Assembly: GCA_017979445.1 (NCBI GenBank)
Contig: CM030715.1
Location: 13,107,660-13,171,659 of the forward strand
Length of the DNA stretch: 64,000 nt
Origin: Akebia trifoliata
Taxonomy: Eukaryota; Streptophyta; Magnoliopsida; Ranunculales; Lardizabalaceae
Direction of reading: 5' to 3'
Part shown: piece by piece, positions 34,088 to 45,164 of the stretch
Numbering within the stretch: position 1 is the first letter of the stretch
Layout: every line of letters begins with the position of its first letter
Made by a program: the position numbers and the translations under genes
The notes under the pieces: model-generated
What the model saw: the letters and a program-made list of their open reading frames with translations, nothing else
What the model was told of the DNA's origin: nothing
Database searches by the model: none

Positions 34088-35357
34088 CTATTTCGTGACC
34101 TGTTAAAGAGTTTGTGAATGCCTGAAGGGATAGTGCGACATAGCATCCGGAGTGGTGTACTATCCTAGGATACACGGTAGGGACAACCAAACTCATACAC
34201 GGTATGAAATGCGTATGAGAGTAGAGTCACAACTGGAATTCAGATTTATTCCTCTTTATCTTTACTAGTGAACTTGTATTATAAAAGTGGTCGTATACGA
34301 ATAGATTGTATATTTAGAAATCACATGCACGCCTAATAGGCATAAACGAAGATGATTAGTCAGTGATCACTAATAATCTATAGTAGTCGAACGCTCTGAT
34401 ATATCGAAAAGAGACCCATTACTTACAGTCACGTCAAACGGTCAGTTTGAACCAAATAAATGGTCTTGCAAATGTGATAAACAGCGACCAACCACAAAAT
34501 CAGAAACTAATACTTTATTATGAAACATTATGTCCCGACTGTGAACGATCCAGTCGTGAATCCCAGCTCTCTAATTCCACTACTCCACCATTATGTATTA
34601 TGTATTTTTTGCCTTATTTTGATATATAAAATGAAATGCCTCTTTAATGTTACTATTTGATCAATTATATTTGTATAAAAAGAAAATGCTATAGTGGGTA
34701 CTATTGATTGACGTAATATGAATTTTAAAATGTTTAGTTGCTCATCCCTGGCTATATGTACCAGTTAATCGTACTTTCTTTTATAAAACTTTGCATATTT
34801 TAAAATGATTCATTATGTTTATTCGTTCATGTTAAAAGAGGTTATTGGCATAAATTGTTTGATTTCTTATTGGGTAACCATTGTTACTTATCCTTTCCTT
34901 CTCCATTTTTTTTAGTTTCAGATTTAAAGTTTGGCGAGGCAAGTATAGAGCATAAGTGAGGATCATCTGGTGGGTTATAAAGACAACCAGAGTCCGTCAC
35001 CTGGTGAGTATTGGGGGTTATACTCCTAGTGGTGTGAGTTTGTTCAGGTAGTATTATGGGTCTTATACTGAGTGTTAGGACTTTTGTTAGAGTGACGAAT
35101 GTTTGTATAATCATGTATTTTGTTTATCCTTCCGCACTCTAATTTAACGTACATTATTAGATGTATATAGGCTTCCGCTAGTATTATATTTTGTATGTAT
35201 ATATGCAGGATAATATGTGTTGTTTATCAGGTGCAGGTTGAATGCCTTGGAATGCTAACATAAACAAAAAAGACCATGTCGAAATTTTGAAGCTCCACCT
35301 TGTGCCTCAAGATTTGACATGGGACTTGGTGTTAGCGTTTGGCGGGGCACCCCAACA
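33623..35357 (+). repeat. Chromoviral LTR C3, 5'-truncated
   Basis: Starts at the equivalent of C1 ~3300 (GAAACGGTAAAATG) and runs to GGCGGGGCACCCCAACA. It follows C2 head to tail. A ~150-bp segment (33680-33815) is inserted between two copies of GATGTCTGCATTTTACAT. An (AT)n microsatellite inside it is expanded. Confidence 0.75.
34038..34083. repeat. (AT)n microsatellite
   Basis: About 23 AT repeats, at the same position in LTR C3 where C1 (3569-3578) has only ~5. Confidence 0.95.
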
Positions 35358-35977
35358 TCCTTAAAAAAAGAAAATTATAAAAGACTATGACTTAAAATGT
35401 TCGATGGAATTTTCGTAGTCATCATAAACTTTCCCATAAAAAGAAAAAAGTGTATGATTTTCTAAAACCTCAATCATTTCCTAACTCTAGCAACTATTAA
35501 ACCTCAACTAATAGACAAATATTAGCTTTGAGATAATAATAAAAAATTACATACAATCTACCTTGTATCCAATAATCAACAATTGTTTTTGATTTTATCA
35601 GAACTTGTCATTAAATTCACTTCAATGCTATATTGGATTATTGATTATTTTGGATATGATCATTTTTTAATGCAAAAAATTTAAGTCCATATTGATAATA
35701 TTCTTCAATGCATTAAATATTTCAATATACTTAGTTAGACATTCTCCTCACCATACTTCAAAAATTAAAACCTTTATTACTAAAGTATTACAATCATATG
35801 AGACTAAAAATTTTAAGATACTTCGTCATATATCATTCCTTTGTCCAATCCTTTGAAATTATCATCGTTATCAAAGTCTTGCAAATATTCTCCTTAACAT
35901 TCTTACATTAATAACTTATACGCTTATAAATTCACCACAATTAATTCATTGATCGTGAATATACATACCGATGAGAG
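35358..35977. other. AT-rich intergenic stretch
   Basis: No coding frame or recognised repeat lies between C3 and the Athila-like LTR. Confidence 0.5.
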
Positions 35978-38689
35978 TGTCTTAAAATACTGAATTAATC
36001 GCACTTTTCCTAGGTATTTTTCTCGATTTTTATTCTTATTTTATTAGTTTAGATAAATAAGTATGTTAAGCCTCAAATTATCACATTTTATGTTATACCA
36101 TGTTAATTAGACTTAATTGCACAAAATAATTGTAAATTTCAAAAAATTGACCGTGTATTTATTGTACAGGTCAATGATCAACTCATCAAGAAGGACACCA
36201 CATCACTTAAGCAAGAGTGCATTGCAATCAAGAGGTCAGATCAAACATCCAGTCAAAAGATGAAATCTTAATGCTTCCAAAGTAATGTGACGCAGTAAAC
36301 TTTCAATGTGGCATAGTCCACCATGATTGGATCACGCCAGAATTTCTCCTATTTACTTTGCACGTAAAATTATATGCAAGAGTGATAGCGACTATATTTG
36401 GATCATTCGAGAACACCTCAAGCCTATAAATACAATTCCCCAATTTAGAAAGTCATTGGGCACTTGTCCCTTCTCTTCTTCTCTTCCAATGCCCTTGGCA
36501 TTTTCTCTATAATTTTTATTTTTTAGCTAGATTTTAATTCAACAACTTTTGTAATTTTTCAAGGAGATAGTGTATCTTGGTTATCATAAATATAAGTGTT
36601 AATTCTTTTACTTTCTCTTGTATCTTTGTCATAACCATAGGCCAGACTCTCTCCATTAGTGAGAGGATAAAGCCTAGGAGCAAGCTTTAATTCTATGTTA
36701 TTTATTTATTCTTCCATGTTCTTCATAATATTTATAGGATTTACTTCAAGGTTTTATCCAACTCTAATGGATCAAAGTTTTAGTTGAATATCTACACCTT
36801 ATATGCTTAATTTATATGTTCTATACTTAGATAAGATCTAGATAGAACACACTTAAATTAGGTATTTGGTGGTAAGGACTTCACATATCAGTGAGTGAAG
36901 GAGTCTTAACTATAGTATTTTCTCAAAAAGCTTCATCCCATATCTTCCAACTCAAGGAGCTCACACCAAGCCCTTGTAGTTAAGCGCAAAGAATGATAAA
37001 CTCAAATATAGTTTTATATGCTAATCCTAGGTTACTCTAATCACTAATGGGTACTTTATCTTTTATTTACATAGTATTATTTTCTCTTTTATTATTTTAA
37101 TTTTCAGCAACATTCATTTACTTTCCATTTTATTTCACAAAAATATAAAAACAGGTTTTAATTTACAACTTAGGTTAACTTCATTTCTTGTCAACTCAGT
37201 AACATCCTTCTTTTCTTTTGGGTTCAATCTCTTACTTGCCCACAAGCTAAGGAGAGTCTCAAATAATTAATTTCTATAATCCAACGATCATAATTTTAGA
37301 GCCGTTGCCAGGAAAAAGTGTAGTTATTCTAAGTTGGTTGAAGTTAATAGTTCTTTTTCTTTTCTTTTCATTTCTATTTTTATTTTTTATCGATCCAAAT
37401 TTTTTCAAAAAATCAAATAAATATGTGTTCATTGTAATCAAAGAAACAAACTAAGATTTGTGTGAAAATTTTGGACACGAATCTCAAGTTTTCAATGTGA
37501 CGCAGTGCACTGTTCATTGCACCACATTGAGTCTAGAAAGTTGAATTTCCAAATTTTAACACTGACCTTATTTTTTTGCTTCTGGATTGTGGTGGTAGGT
37601 TTAGTTTTTATTTTTTTCATTTCTATTTTGTTCAATTTTTAACACTCTGTTTCTCTTGTAGATTGGAGAATTTTAAGACAAAAAGATTAAGTTCAATCCA
37701 TTAGATCAAAGATTCATTCCATCTTTTTGAGTTTTTGCTTTTATTTTAGTTAGGTTTATTTTTTTTAAGATCCACTTGTATTAGGAATGTTGTAAAATCT
37801 TCATTAGTTCATTAATTATCCAAGAAGGCTTTGATTGTAATAGACTAGGGAAGGATAACGGTTGGATGATACCGTCACGATTCCTTAGGTTCGTACACTA
37901 AAATTAGAATTGGTGGCCTAAGTCGACTCAACCCATCTGCACCCTATCTAGCACGGGAGGTAAATTCGAAACACCCACACCTCTCATTACTAGTGAATTA
38001 CTATTTACTTTTATTTGTTATTTTCTATTTTACACACAGTTAGATCAGTTAATTAAGTTTAGTATAAAGCATCCCTCTTCTAGAGATGACACCATAAGAT
38101 AAAGATTGGAGGTCATTTCTAATTTTTTGCTCTAATTAGGAGAATCAATTGACTAATTATTCAATCAAATTAACTAAAAGCAATTAGACTTGATTATAAT
38201 ACCTACGAATTCAATAGGAGAAATCCGCTTCAAGTTGTGCCGCTAGAACTTCTTGATTATATTTGGCATCTAGTAAGATCTTGCCCTTTTAAGATGATAG
38301 AATTAGTTTATTCGAGAAAGGAATGTGATTTAATAATATCCTTGCTTATGCATTGTGCGTCGTCTTCGATCTAGAGATTCGAATAATCTAAATTTAATTT
38401 TATAAAACTGAGTTAGAAAGCTAGTTGTGTAATTTCTAACCAGTTAGAAGCTGTCTAAAGTTAAGCAACCTATCTAGGTTTAGTCTTTTCTTTCATGATT
38501 GTTTGAAATACTCTGTGAATTTCATGTTTTGTAGACAATCTAGGAGTAACACATTAGAATCATTTGATATTAAAATCGAGCGTACCATCAGTAGAATTCG
38601 TAAGAAACCATCATTAAACATTATGGGTAATCAAAACTGAACTTTCAATGAGCTCTTCGCTCTAGTTTCTGCTATCCCACCTATGTGTA

Positions 38690-39660
38690 TTATGTTACCT
38701 TTAAACAATGCATTTCAGTTTGAAATTAGGGTAGCCATCATAAACATACTTCCTAAGTTTCACAATTTAAAACGTGAATCGCCGTATGCCCACCTCAAAC
38801 AATTCTTGACCAATTGTTAAACTTTTAAAAATCAAAATTTTGATGAGGGGAGTGTTAAGCTCATGCTATTTCCATTGTCCTTGGAGGATCACGTAGCTAT
38901 GTGGTTGAACTTCCTAACTTCCAATTCCATGGGATGTTTTATCCAAGAAATTCATGGTCAAATTTTACCTTGTGGCCAAAATTAAGAGAATGAATAACGC
39001 AATTAGAAATTTTAGAAAGCGTCCAGATGAAGAATTTTCTCAAATTTGAGAAAGATTCAATGATTTGTTAGTCAAATGCCCACACAATGCAAAGTTGGTG
39101 CAATATGTCTATCGATGATTAATAATGAATCAACGTATCTTAGTTGAATCTATGCATAAAGGTCAATTCATGAATCAAACTCCTATCCAAGCATACAATT
39201 TTCTAGTTGAACTAGCCAAGAGTGCTCAAAATTGGAGTACTAATAATGGAGAGTTTGATAGAGAAAATCTCGTTAAAAAGTAGGAATGTACAATATGAAG
39301 GTAGACCTGATCTTATTCTAATGAATGGTATGCACAGTCTTATAAAGAAATTAGATAGTTTTAGCATCTCAATATCCAACTCTCACTATGATTCTCGCTC
39401 AATGTCACCAGTTTCAGTTGAACAAACTTCTCTATGTGTCTTGACACAACAGCAACAACCATTTGGTTGAATGTTATCCCAACTTGTCATATATTAAGGC
39501 CTAACAAGCCAATACTGTTAATGCCTATAATACTTTTAAGAAGTTCACTCAGAATTCTTATAGCCAAACGTATCATCCAGATAATAAGTTTCATATGAAT
39601 TTTTCATACAAGCAAAACGAACCTATTTAATCTAGTAGTCCGCCAAGTTACAATAAAAGT
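38690..39660 (+). pseudogene. Athila-type gag
   Basis: The plus strand reads NAFQFEIRVAIINILPKFHN, then YAHLKQFLTNC and VKLMLFPLSLEDHVAMWLN, the hallmark Athila gag N-terminal region. Further on it has a Tyr/Asn-rich segment (NAYNTFKKFTQNSYSQTYHP). Multiple stops and frameshifts. Confidence 0.75.
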
Positions 39661-39769
39661 TATTCTAAATAAACCGATCCTTCCATGAACCAAGCCATTG
39701 TTCCATAAGTCTCGTATCAGTCTTAATAACCTACTGAATGTAGAATCATAATTTCATAATCCATACTTT

Positions 39770-40760
39770 TAGAATTTATGATGGCAAAGTTGATAAAACA
39801 ACAACAACAACTCATCCAAACTCAATAACAGACCAATCAAAATCAAACTCAGCTTAATCAGGTCACTACTCAATCTATAACAAAGATGGAAGTTCAGTTG
39901 GATCTGTTAGCTCTTTCCTTTGGAGGAATAGAGAAAATGCAATTCCCCATTCAAAATATTCCCAATCCTAAAGGTCAACTTACGATTTCCAATAGATCGA
40001 AAGGTCAATATCAGGTAAGAAGCCATTAAGGAAATCAACAAGATTTTGTCTATACTATCTACACCTTAAAGTCAAGAAAGAAAGTGGACAACAATATCTA
40101 ACTTATTGACGAGGAAGATGATGTCCTAGAAAATGACAAAGTTCAAGTAGAAAAATCGTAAAATTTACTAAGGAGAATGAAAAAGATTTGGAAAAATTTT
40201 CCATCATTCTATTAATTCCTAAAACTTCATTTTCCCATCGCGTTAAAGACAATAAGAAAAGTAAGCAATTCGAGGGTATTTTCGAAAATTTTCAAAATAT
40301 ACACATCAATATTCCATTCTTAGATGCCATTAAGCAAATAACTTCTTATACAAAAATTTTGAAAAATTTAACCACAACTAAGAAGAAAACACCATTTCCT
40401 CGGAAAGCCATCATGGTAGTCCAAGCTTCGTTTCTCATCCAACAAATGATTACATCAAAATTTAAAGATCTTGGATGTCTGACAATTTTCATTCACATTG
40501 GAGATCAAGTGATTGAAAAATATTTATTACACTTAGGGACAAGTGTGGATCTTTTACATTAAACAGTTTATAAATAACTAGGTTTATAGATTTTGAAACC
40601 CACCGATATCACATTAAGCTTAGTCAATAGGTCTACCAAGGTTCCCAAATGAATAATTGAAGATATGACTGTGAAAGTCAAGGATTTTTATTTTTCAATT
40701 GACTTTGTTGTCTTAGACATATAACCAGTTATCAATTTAGATAGTTATGTTCCTATAATC
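39770..40760 (+). pseudogene. Athila-type gag C-term and protease
   Basis: The open frame 40188-40562 matches the pre-protease and protease block of Athila elements (NIHINIPFLDAIKQITSYTK, then LGCLTIFIHIGDQVIEKYLL, HLGTSVDLLH). The catalytic D-L-G-A-S triad reads H-L-G-T-S, so the Asp is lost. It is followed by VVLDI-type text and then decays. Confidence 0.72.
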
Positions 40761-41000
40761 TTATAATGATCATTTTTAATAACTTTTGATGTAGTCATTC
40801 ATTGTAGAAACAACTGTAAGGAAGCTAGATTTAAATGTAGACAGTTGACTATTGCAAGGTAGAAACAGTCAAGAAAAATTGAGGAATTTCAAGACCAAAT
40901 TTATGTTTAATGTTTGTTTGAAGGAATATTTGCAGTAGCAACATTCAATCTTGTTATTCCACAAATGATATACACCAAAATGCTCAATCTTTCAATTTTA

Positions 41001-42247
41001 AATTTTAAAGTTTTTTGCACTTGCAAAATGAGATGAATCCATAATCAAACGTTTGAATGAGAAGAACTGATGTCATTGTCCCGATTGAACTTTTAAATTG
41101 TTTGGAATATTACCATCAATGGATTGGATCAAATCCAACTTGAGGTTAGGACCAAGGATTTGGGATATGAGAATTATTAGATTTGGTATCCTTATTAAAT
41201 AATCCTTAATCCTTCATGTATCTCACTATTAGGGACACTATCCGATAATTAGTGGACTAATTCAGTGTACTTTGAATGAATATGAATTCATGTTTAATAG
41301 TACTAAGTTGCATTCATCTTGTAATTGAGGCTTTTTATAAGGTTTCATAAAATAGAGGGAATTCTTTTATTAAAATACTAATTTTTAATTATAAAATATA
41401 CAATTTTCAATCATGTATTTTGTTAACATCCTTGATCAAGTACTCTTACCTATTTTAATTTATGATTTGTTATTTTAAAATAAAATATTTAAAATTACTT
41501 GTATTTATTTTTTTAATAGTAATAATATAATAAATCACGTGCGTTCCATTTTACTAGTAAAATATAAATAAAAGTTAAAAGTGCCAATATAACCTCTCTT
41601 CGAAAAAATGTGATGTGGGAGCGATCTATGAGGTGAGATGGCTCAAATTTAAGGTTTTGGAAGGCGAAGAAGCTTTCTTTCTTTTCCACATTGAAGCTGA
41701 CAATTGTGCATCAAAAAGAAAGTATAGTACAGTTGTCTAGTTCTCATTCATGGTGGTTTTCTGAAATCACTAATTATTTTAGGAGAGAGAGATTTGGCGT
41801 GTATTTGATTATTTAGTGTCACATATGATTTCAATAATTGGTGTGCTATGTGTAAAGTTGGTGTGGCAATAGAATTTTGCTATTTTAATTGCATACCAAG
41901 TATACAATCTACCAGAGACATAGATGTACATCTGAAACACATTTACAAACTGCCAATATAAGACCAGATGTTCTAGATTAGGACTAAATAAAATGCCGAA
42001 ACGTAGATCAAATTTATATGATTCAAAATCTATATTGGTGTAAGGAATTTTGCTCCTCCCTTCAACTGTTTGCCTTCAAATTTTTTTATTTTTTATTTTT
42101 AATTCCTTCTGAAACACCATTACTGAAAAACCAAGGTTTAAAATCTCAAGGAAATGTTTTGGCCAAGAGAAAAAATAGATCTTATCTACACCAAACCATG
42201 ATACATTCTGATATAATGTGTTGGGAATGTGAACAGCTCATTTCCAT
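41001..42247. other. Intergenic stretch downstream of the reductase gene
   Basis: No gene or recognisable repeat. On the minus strand, two overlapping AATAAA motifs (42249-42259) at its right edge could serve as poly(A) signals for the reductase gene. Confidence 0.45.
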
Positions 42248-42429
42248 TTTTATTTTATTATCAATCTTCTCCTGAATGTCATTGTTTGCAGTTATAACAA
42301 GCACTCAACTTCCATTGTTAGTAACTTAACACACCCACACGAGTGAATTGGACATTTAAAATAACTAAAAAAGCTCAGTATAAGGGGAGGGTTCCATCAC
42401 CTAAAAGCAACTTTCCCACCGAACCAACA

Positions 42430-42486
42430 TCAAAATTTATAAACCATTTCCTCTGTGTACCCAAGTTCCTTGAGTAGGCCAGTGAG
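42430..42486 (-). CDS. Reductase-like terminal exon
   Basis: 18 codons plus TGA after acceptor TGCAG; ends in the family's conserved GYTEEMVYKF. The ~180-bp presumed 3' UTR follows. Confidence 0.87.
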   Translation of the reverse strand, partial: LTGLLKELGYTEEMVYKF

Positions 42487-42656
42487 CTGCACATAAAACA
42501 GATGGGAGAGGAGAAGCACACAAGATTTCTTTCAGTAATTTGTTCTAGTCTAAAACATTTAAAAAACACAAGATGTCTCTTTCATACCTCGCCTTGCGAC
42601 CGGTCTTTTGCCTTGTCTCCTGATATGTGTTTCATCATTCCAGGGGGACCACATAC
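42430..42656 (-). CDS. NADH-cytochrome b5 reductase-like (mitochondrial type), last two exons
   Basis: Two exons with GT/AG boundaries encode the C-terminal 41 residues of the family typified by Arabidopsis At5g20080. Exon 42588-42656 reads VCGPPGMMKHISGDKAKDRS then QGE; this is the NADH-binding CGPPGMM motif of FAD-dependent cytochrome b5 reductases. Exon 42430-42486 reads LTGLLKELGYTEEMVYKF and a stop. The intron between is 101 bp. Earlier exons are not found on the minus strand up to 64000, where the upstream side is filled by retrotransposons. So either the gene has a >21-kb intron or it is a 3' remnant. Frame and splice sites are intact. Its Arabidopsis relative lies near the HBP5 relative on chromosome 5, which suggests conserved microsynteny. 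Confidence 0.85.
42588..42656 (-). CDS. Reductase-like penultimate exon
   Basis: 23 codons in phase 0 between acceptor ACTAG and donor GTATGA, carrying CGPPGMM. Confidence 0.87.
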
Positions 42657-42829
42657 CTAGTCAAGTAAAAAAGAAAAAAGAAAAAAATCAATTCAAGCCC
42701 AAAATTAGGATTTCATGAACTAACACCCCCAAGGTAGTAGCTACCTTGCCTGATACTTATAAAGCAATGAATCACATGTGGAATGAATGGATTCACAATT
42801 TTTTTTAAATTGTCATCGTCATTGACGGC

Positions 42830-43947
42830 AGATGGCAGTCTCGGGTTCCATGGCAGATTGTGAATACCGTTAGATGAACAGCTAAGAAGAGAGATTTTAA
42901 ATGAGGCACATCAATCCCGTCATTTGATTCAACCGGCTGGAACTAAGAAGTGTAGTGAATTGTTGTATGATTTGTCAGCAAGTCAAAGCTGAACAGGCCT
43001 TTTACAACCACTTCCCGTACAAAATGGAAATGGGAACACAAAACATAGATTTTGGGATCGGGTTACCTAAGGCTAGTGATGGGTTTAGATGCGATATGGG
43101 TGATTATAAACAGATTTGCAAGGTTAACTCAATTTTTAATGATCAAAATGACACACAGTAGATAGCTTGAACAAATTGCATATAACTGAAATTGTAAGGT
43201 TACATAGAATATCAGTATCTATAGTCTCATATTGAGATCCCATATGCACTTCGTAGTTTGGGAAGAGCTTACAGTCTAACTCAAGCTACTCATTTAAAAC
43301 TACACATTGATTGTATTACATACACAGACTGATGGACAGTCAGAAATGGTGACATGCTTCGGATAAGTGTACTGTATATTGAAGGTCAATGGAAGGCTCA
43401 CCTTCTAATAATTGAGTTTACATATAACAATAGTTATCGGTCCAGTATAGGTATGACTACATTCAAGGAACTTTACGGCAGGACAAAAGTCGGGGATACA
43501 ATCCTCATGGGAGGAAACTTGGTTGAAGAGACTACAGAGGAGGCAAAAGAGCTACATCTTTGGAATTTAAGATAGGAGATGTGGGACAAAAGTAAGTCAA
43601 ATGGCATACAGATTAGCTTTACCTTCTCAGCTAGTACAAATTCACCAAGTCTTTCAAGTATCGATGCTGAGGAAATATGAACCACATCCGTCGCATGTGA
43701 TCAACTGGCAATCTTTGTAGTTAGGGGAAGATATATCTTATAAAGAATGAACACTACAGATCATTGGCAAAAAGGAAAAAATGTTGAGATCACGCATTAA
43801 TCCCCCTAGTAAATGTGTGGAGACTTCATAATATCAAACAATCAACCTAGGAAAAATAATCAAGAAACGAACTAGATATCCAAAACTATTCTTTGAATGA
43901 GGTATCTTCTTAATTTTGAGAACCAAATTTTTGTTAAGGGCGAATGT
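42830..43947 (+). pseudogene. Chromovirus integrase C-terminal half (element L)
   Basis: Broken plus-strand frames give, in order, the integrase HHCC region (EEILNEAHQSRHLIHPAGT-like at ~42865-42950, MICQQVKAEQ at 42964), the start of the core (PYKMEMGTQNIDFGIGLPKA), the late core (LIIEFTYNNSYRSSIGMTTF at ~43385) and the C-terminal MLRKYEPHPSHVINWQPLQL at ~43670. That last motif is characteristic of chromoviruses of the Tekay/Del type. It ends just before an LTR start at 43948. Confidence 0.8.
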
Positions 43948-44032
43948 TGTAATGACATGAAACAATTATTCTAAATCTCGATGAATAAATTCCACTTTGT
44001 GGTATTGGCAAATATCAAAAATTTGATTGAGA
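43948..44032 (+). repeat. LTR C4 of element L, left part
   Basis: Starts TGTAATGACATG after a purine tract and aligns with the start of C1 (shared ATCTCGA.GAATAAAT-like block). It is interrupted at 44033 by element G and appears to resume at 62935. Confidence 0.65.
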
Positions 44033-44531
44033 TGTTGAACAGTGTGGATAACGTCTTCAATATATATATTCAATGACAATGATTACAAAGACTCCAAGTT
44101 CCCACTAAACTTGTGAAATAGCCGTGTGGGTCTTGTTGCACTCAAACAAGATGAGAACAAGATATTACAATGATGAACTATGTGTGAGGATCCAACCCCT
44201 TCAATGGCAGCTTGGCTACCTATATAGTGGAGAGGAGAAAGGTCTCCTTAGACGACTCATCTCAGTCAAGTCCGAGATAAGGTCACATCCTAACATGGTG
44301 GCTATGACCTGTCTCCTTCAAGTCTGAGGTAGGTCACGCTTCTGCTTGTGTCAGAGCTTGTAGGCATCAGTATTGTCAAGGTCATGTGGCAGTCAGTCAC
44401 CTATGTGACGGCAGTAGAGTCTAACACCTTCTATATATAGAAGCCCTTGATGATGCCACATGGCAGCTTCAAAGGTGACACATGACAACTTCAAAAAGTG
44501 ACACATGGCCACTTTATTACTCGCGTCTACA
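44033..44531 (-). repeat. Element G 3' LTR (D1)
   Basis: 499 bp (plus strand TGTTGAACAG...CGCGTCTACA) matching 61938-62934. Shared landmarks include ATATATATTCAATGACAATG and GAACAAGATATTACAATGAT. Confidence 0.8.
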
Positions 44532-44699
44532 ATAGTCCCCTGCGCACCGTGGGAATACTTTATTATTTCTATAGTCGTGTGGTGTGCATTCCGATGCTTC
44601 ATCAATCCTATAGTCAATCGTTCTTTGAAGCACTTTTTAGAAAGAGATCATTCTTATTTGAATGATGCATCCAACGCTTCTTTTTCTTCAAAATGAACA

Positions 44700-45159
44700 T
44701 TAATGTAATTTTTTAGTAAAAGGCGCACAGCACCATTTGATAATTGTACACTACATTCACCAGAAGGGTATGTGACGCCTCGTCGAGTGAAAACGAGTAC
44801 TAATGCTTATTCGTGAGTAAGGCACACGGCACCCGTTCAATAGTTGCACACGGTACATTGCTCAAAGGGTGCTTGGTGCCTCATCGAGTACGAATGAGTA
44901 ATAAATCTTCACGTAAGGCGCGCAGCGCCTTGTCTAGAATACACACAGTGCATTTGTTTAGGAGCACACGACACCCAATTGGACTATGATCTTTGAGCAC
45001 ATCATGCTATTTTGAGTGATGTACGGGCGACTTTAAAGGAAGTCGCACGACATGACATGTTAGGCAATCTGACAGTATATGGTGCCTTGAAGTAAAAACA
45101 GTTTGAGTCCCCAAGTATATGGCGCCTTCAAGATTGCCCATACTTAAGAAGGCCCTAGT
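44700..45159. repeat. ~102-bp imperfect tandem repeat in element G 3' region
   Basis: Two full and one partial unit from ~44715 to 44990 repeat the pattern GTAAGGCGCACAGCACC, ATAGTTGCACAC, GGGT...GTGACGCCTC, GTCGAG...AACGAGTA. After it, GTATATGGCGCCTTCAAG is reiterated. No coding potential. Confidence 0.6.
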
Positions 45160-45164
45160 ATATG

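Larger units (their letters stand above)
35978..41000 (+). mobile_element. Athila-like Ty3/gypsy element, 3'-truncated
   Basis: A probable 1.3-kb 5' LTR (35978-37290, TGTCTTAAAA...GATCA; TATA-like TATAAATACAATTCCC at 36425) is followed by a near-match to the tRNA-Asp primer site used by Athila/Tat elements (37297-37314, AGAGCCGTTGCCAGGAA). A ~1.4-kb leader, gag and protease remnants follow in order. RT, integrase and the 3' LTR are missing; homology fades after ~40900. Confidence 0.75.

Noticed and set aside
33958..34196. Minus ORFs with long Ile-Tyr repeats
   Set aside because: Produced by the (AT)n microsatellite in LTR C3, as is the similar ORF at 63169-63393.
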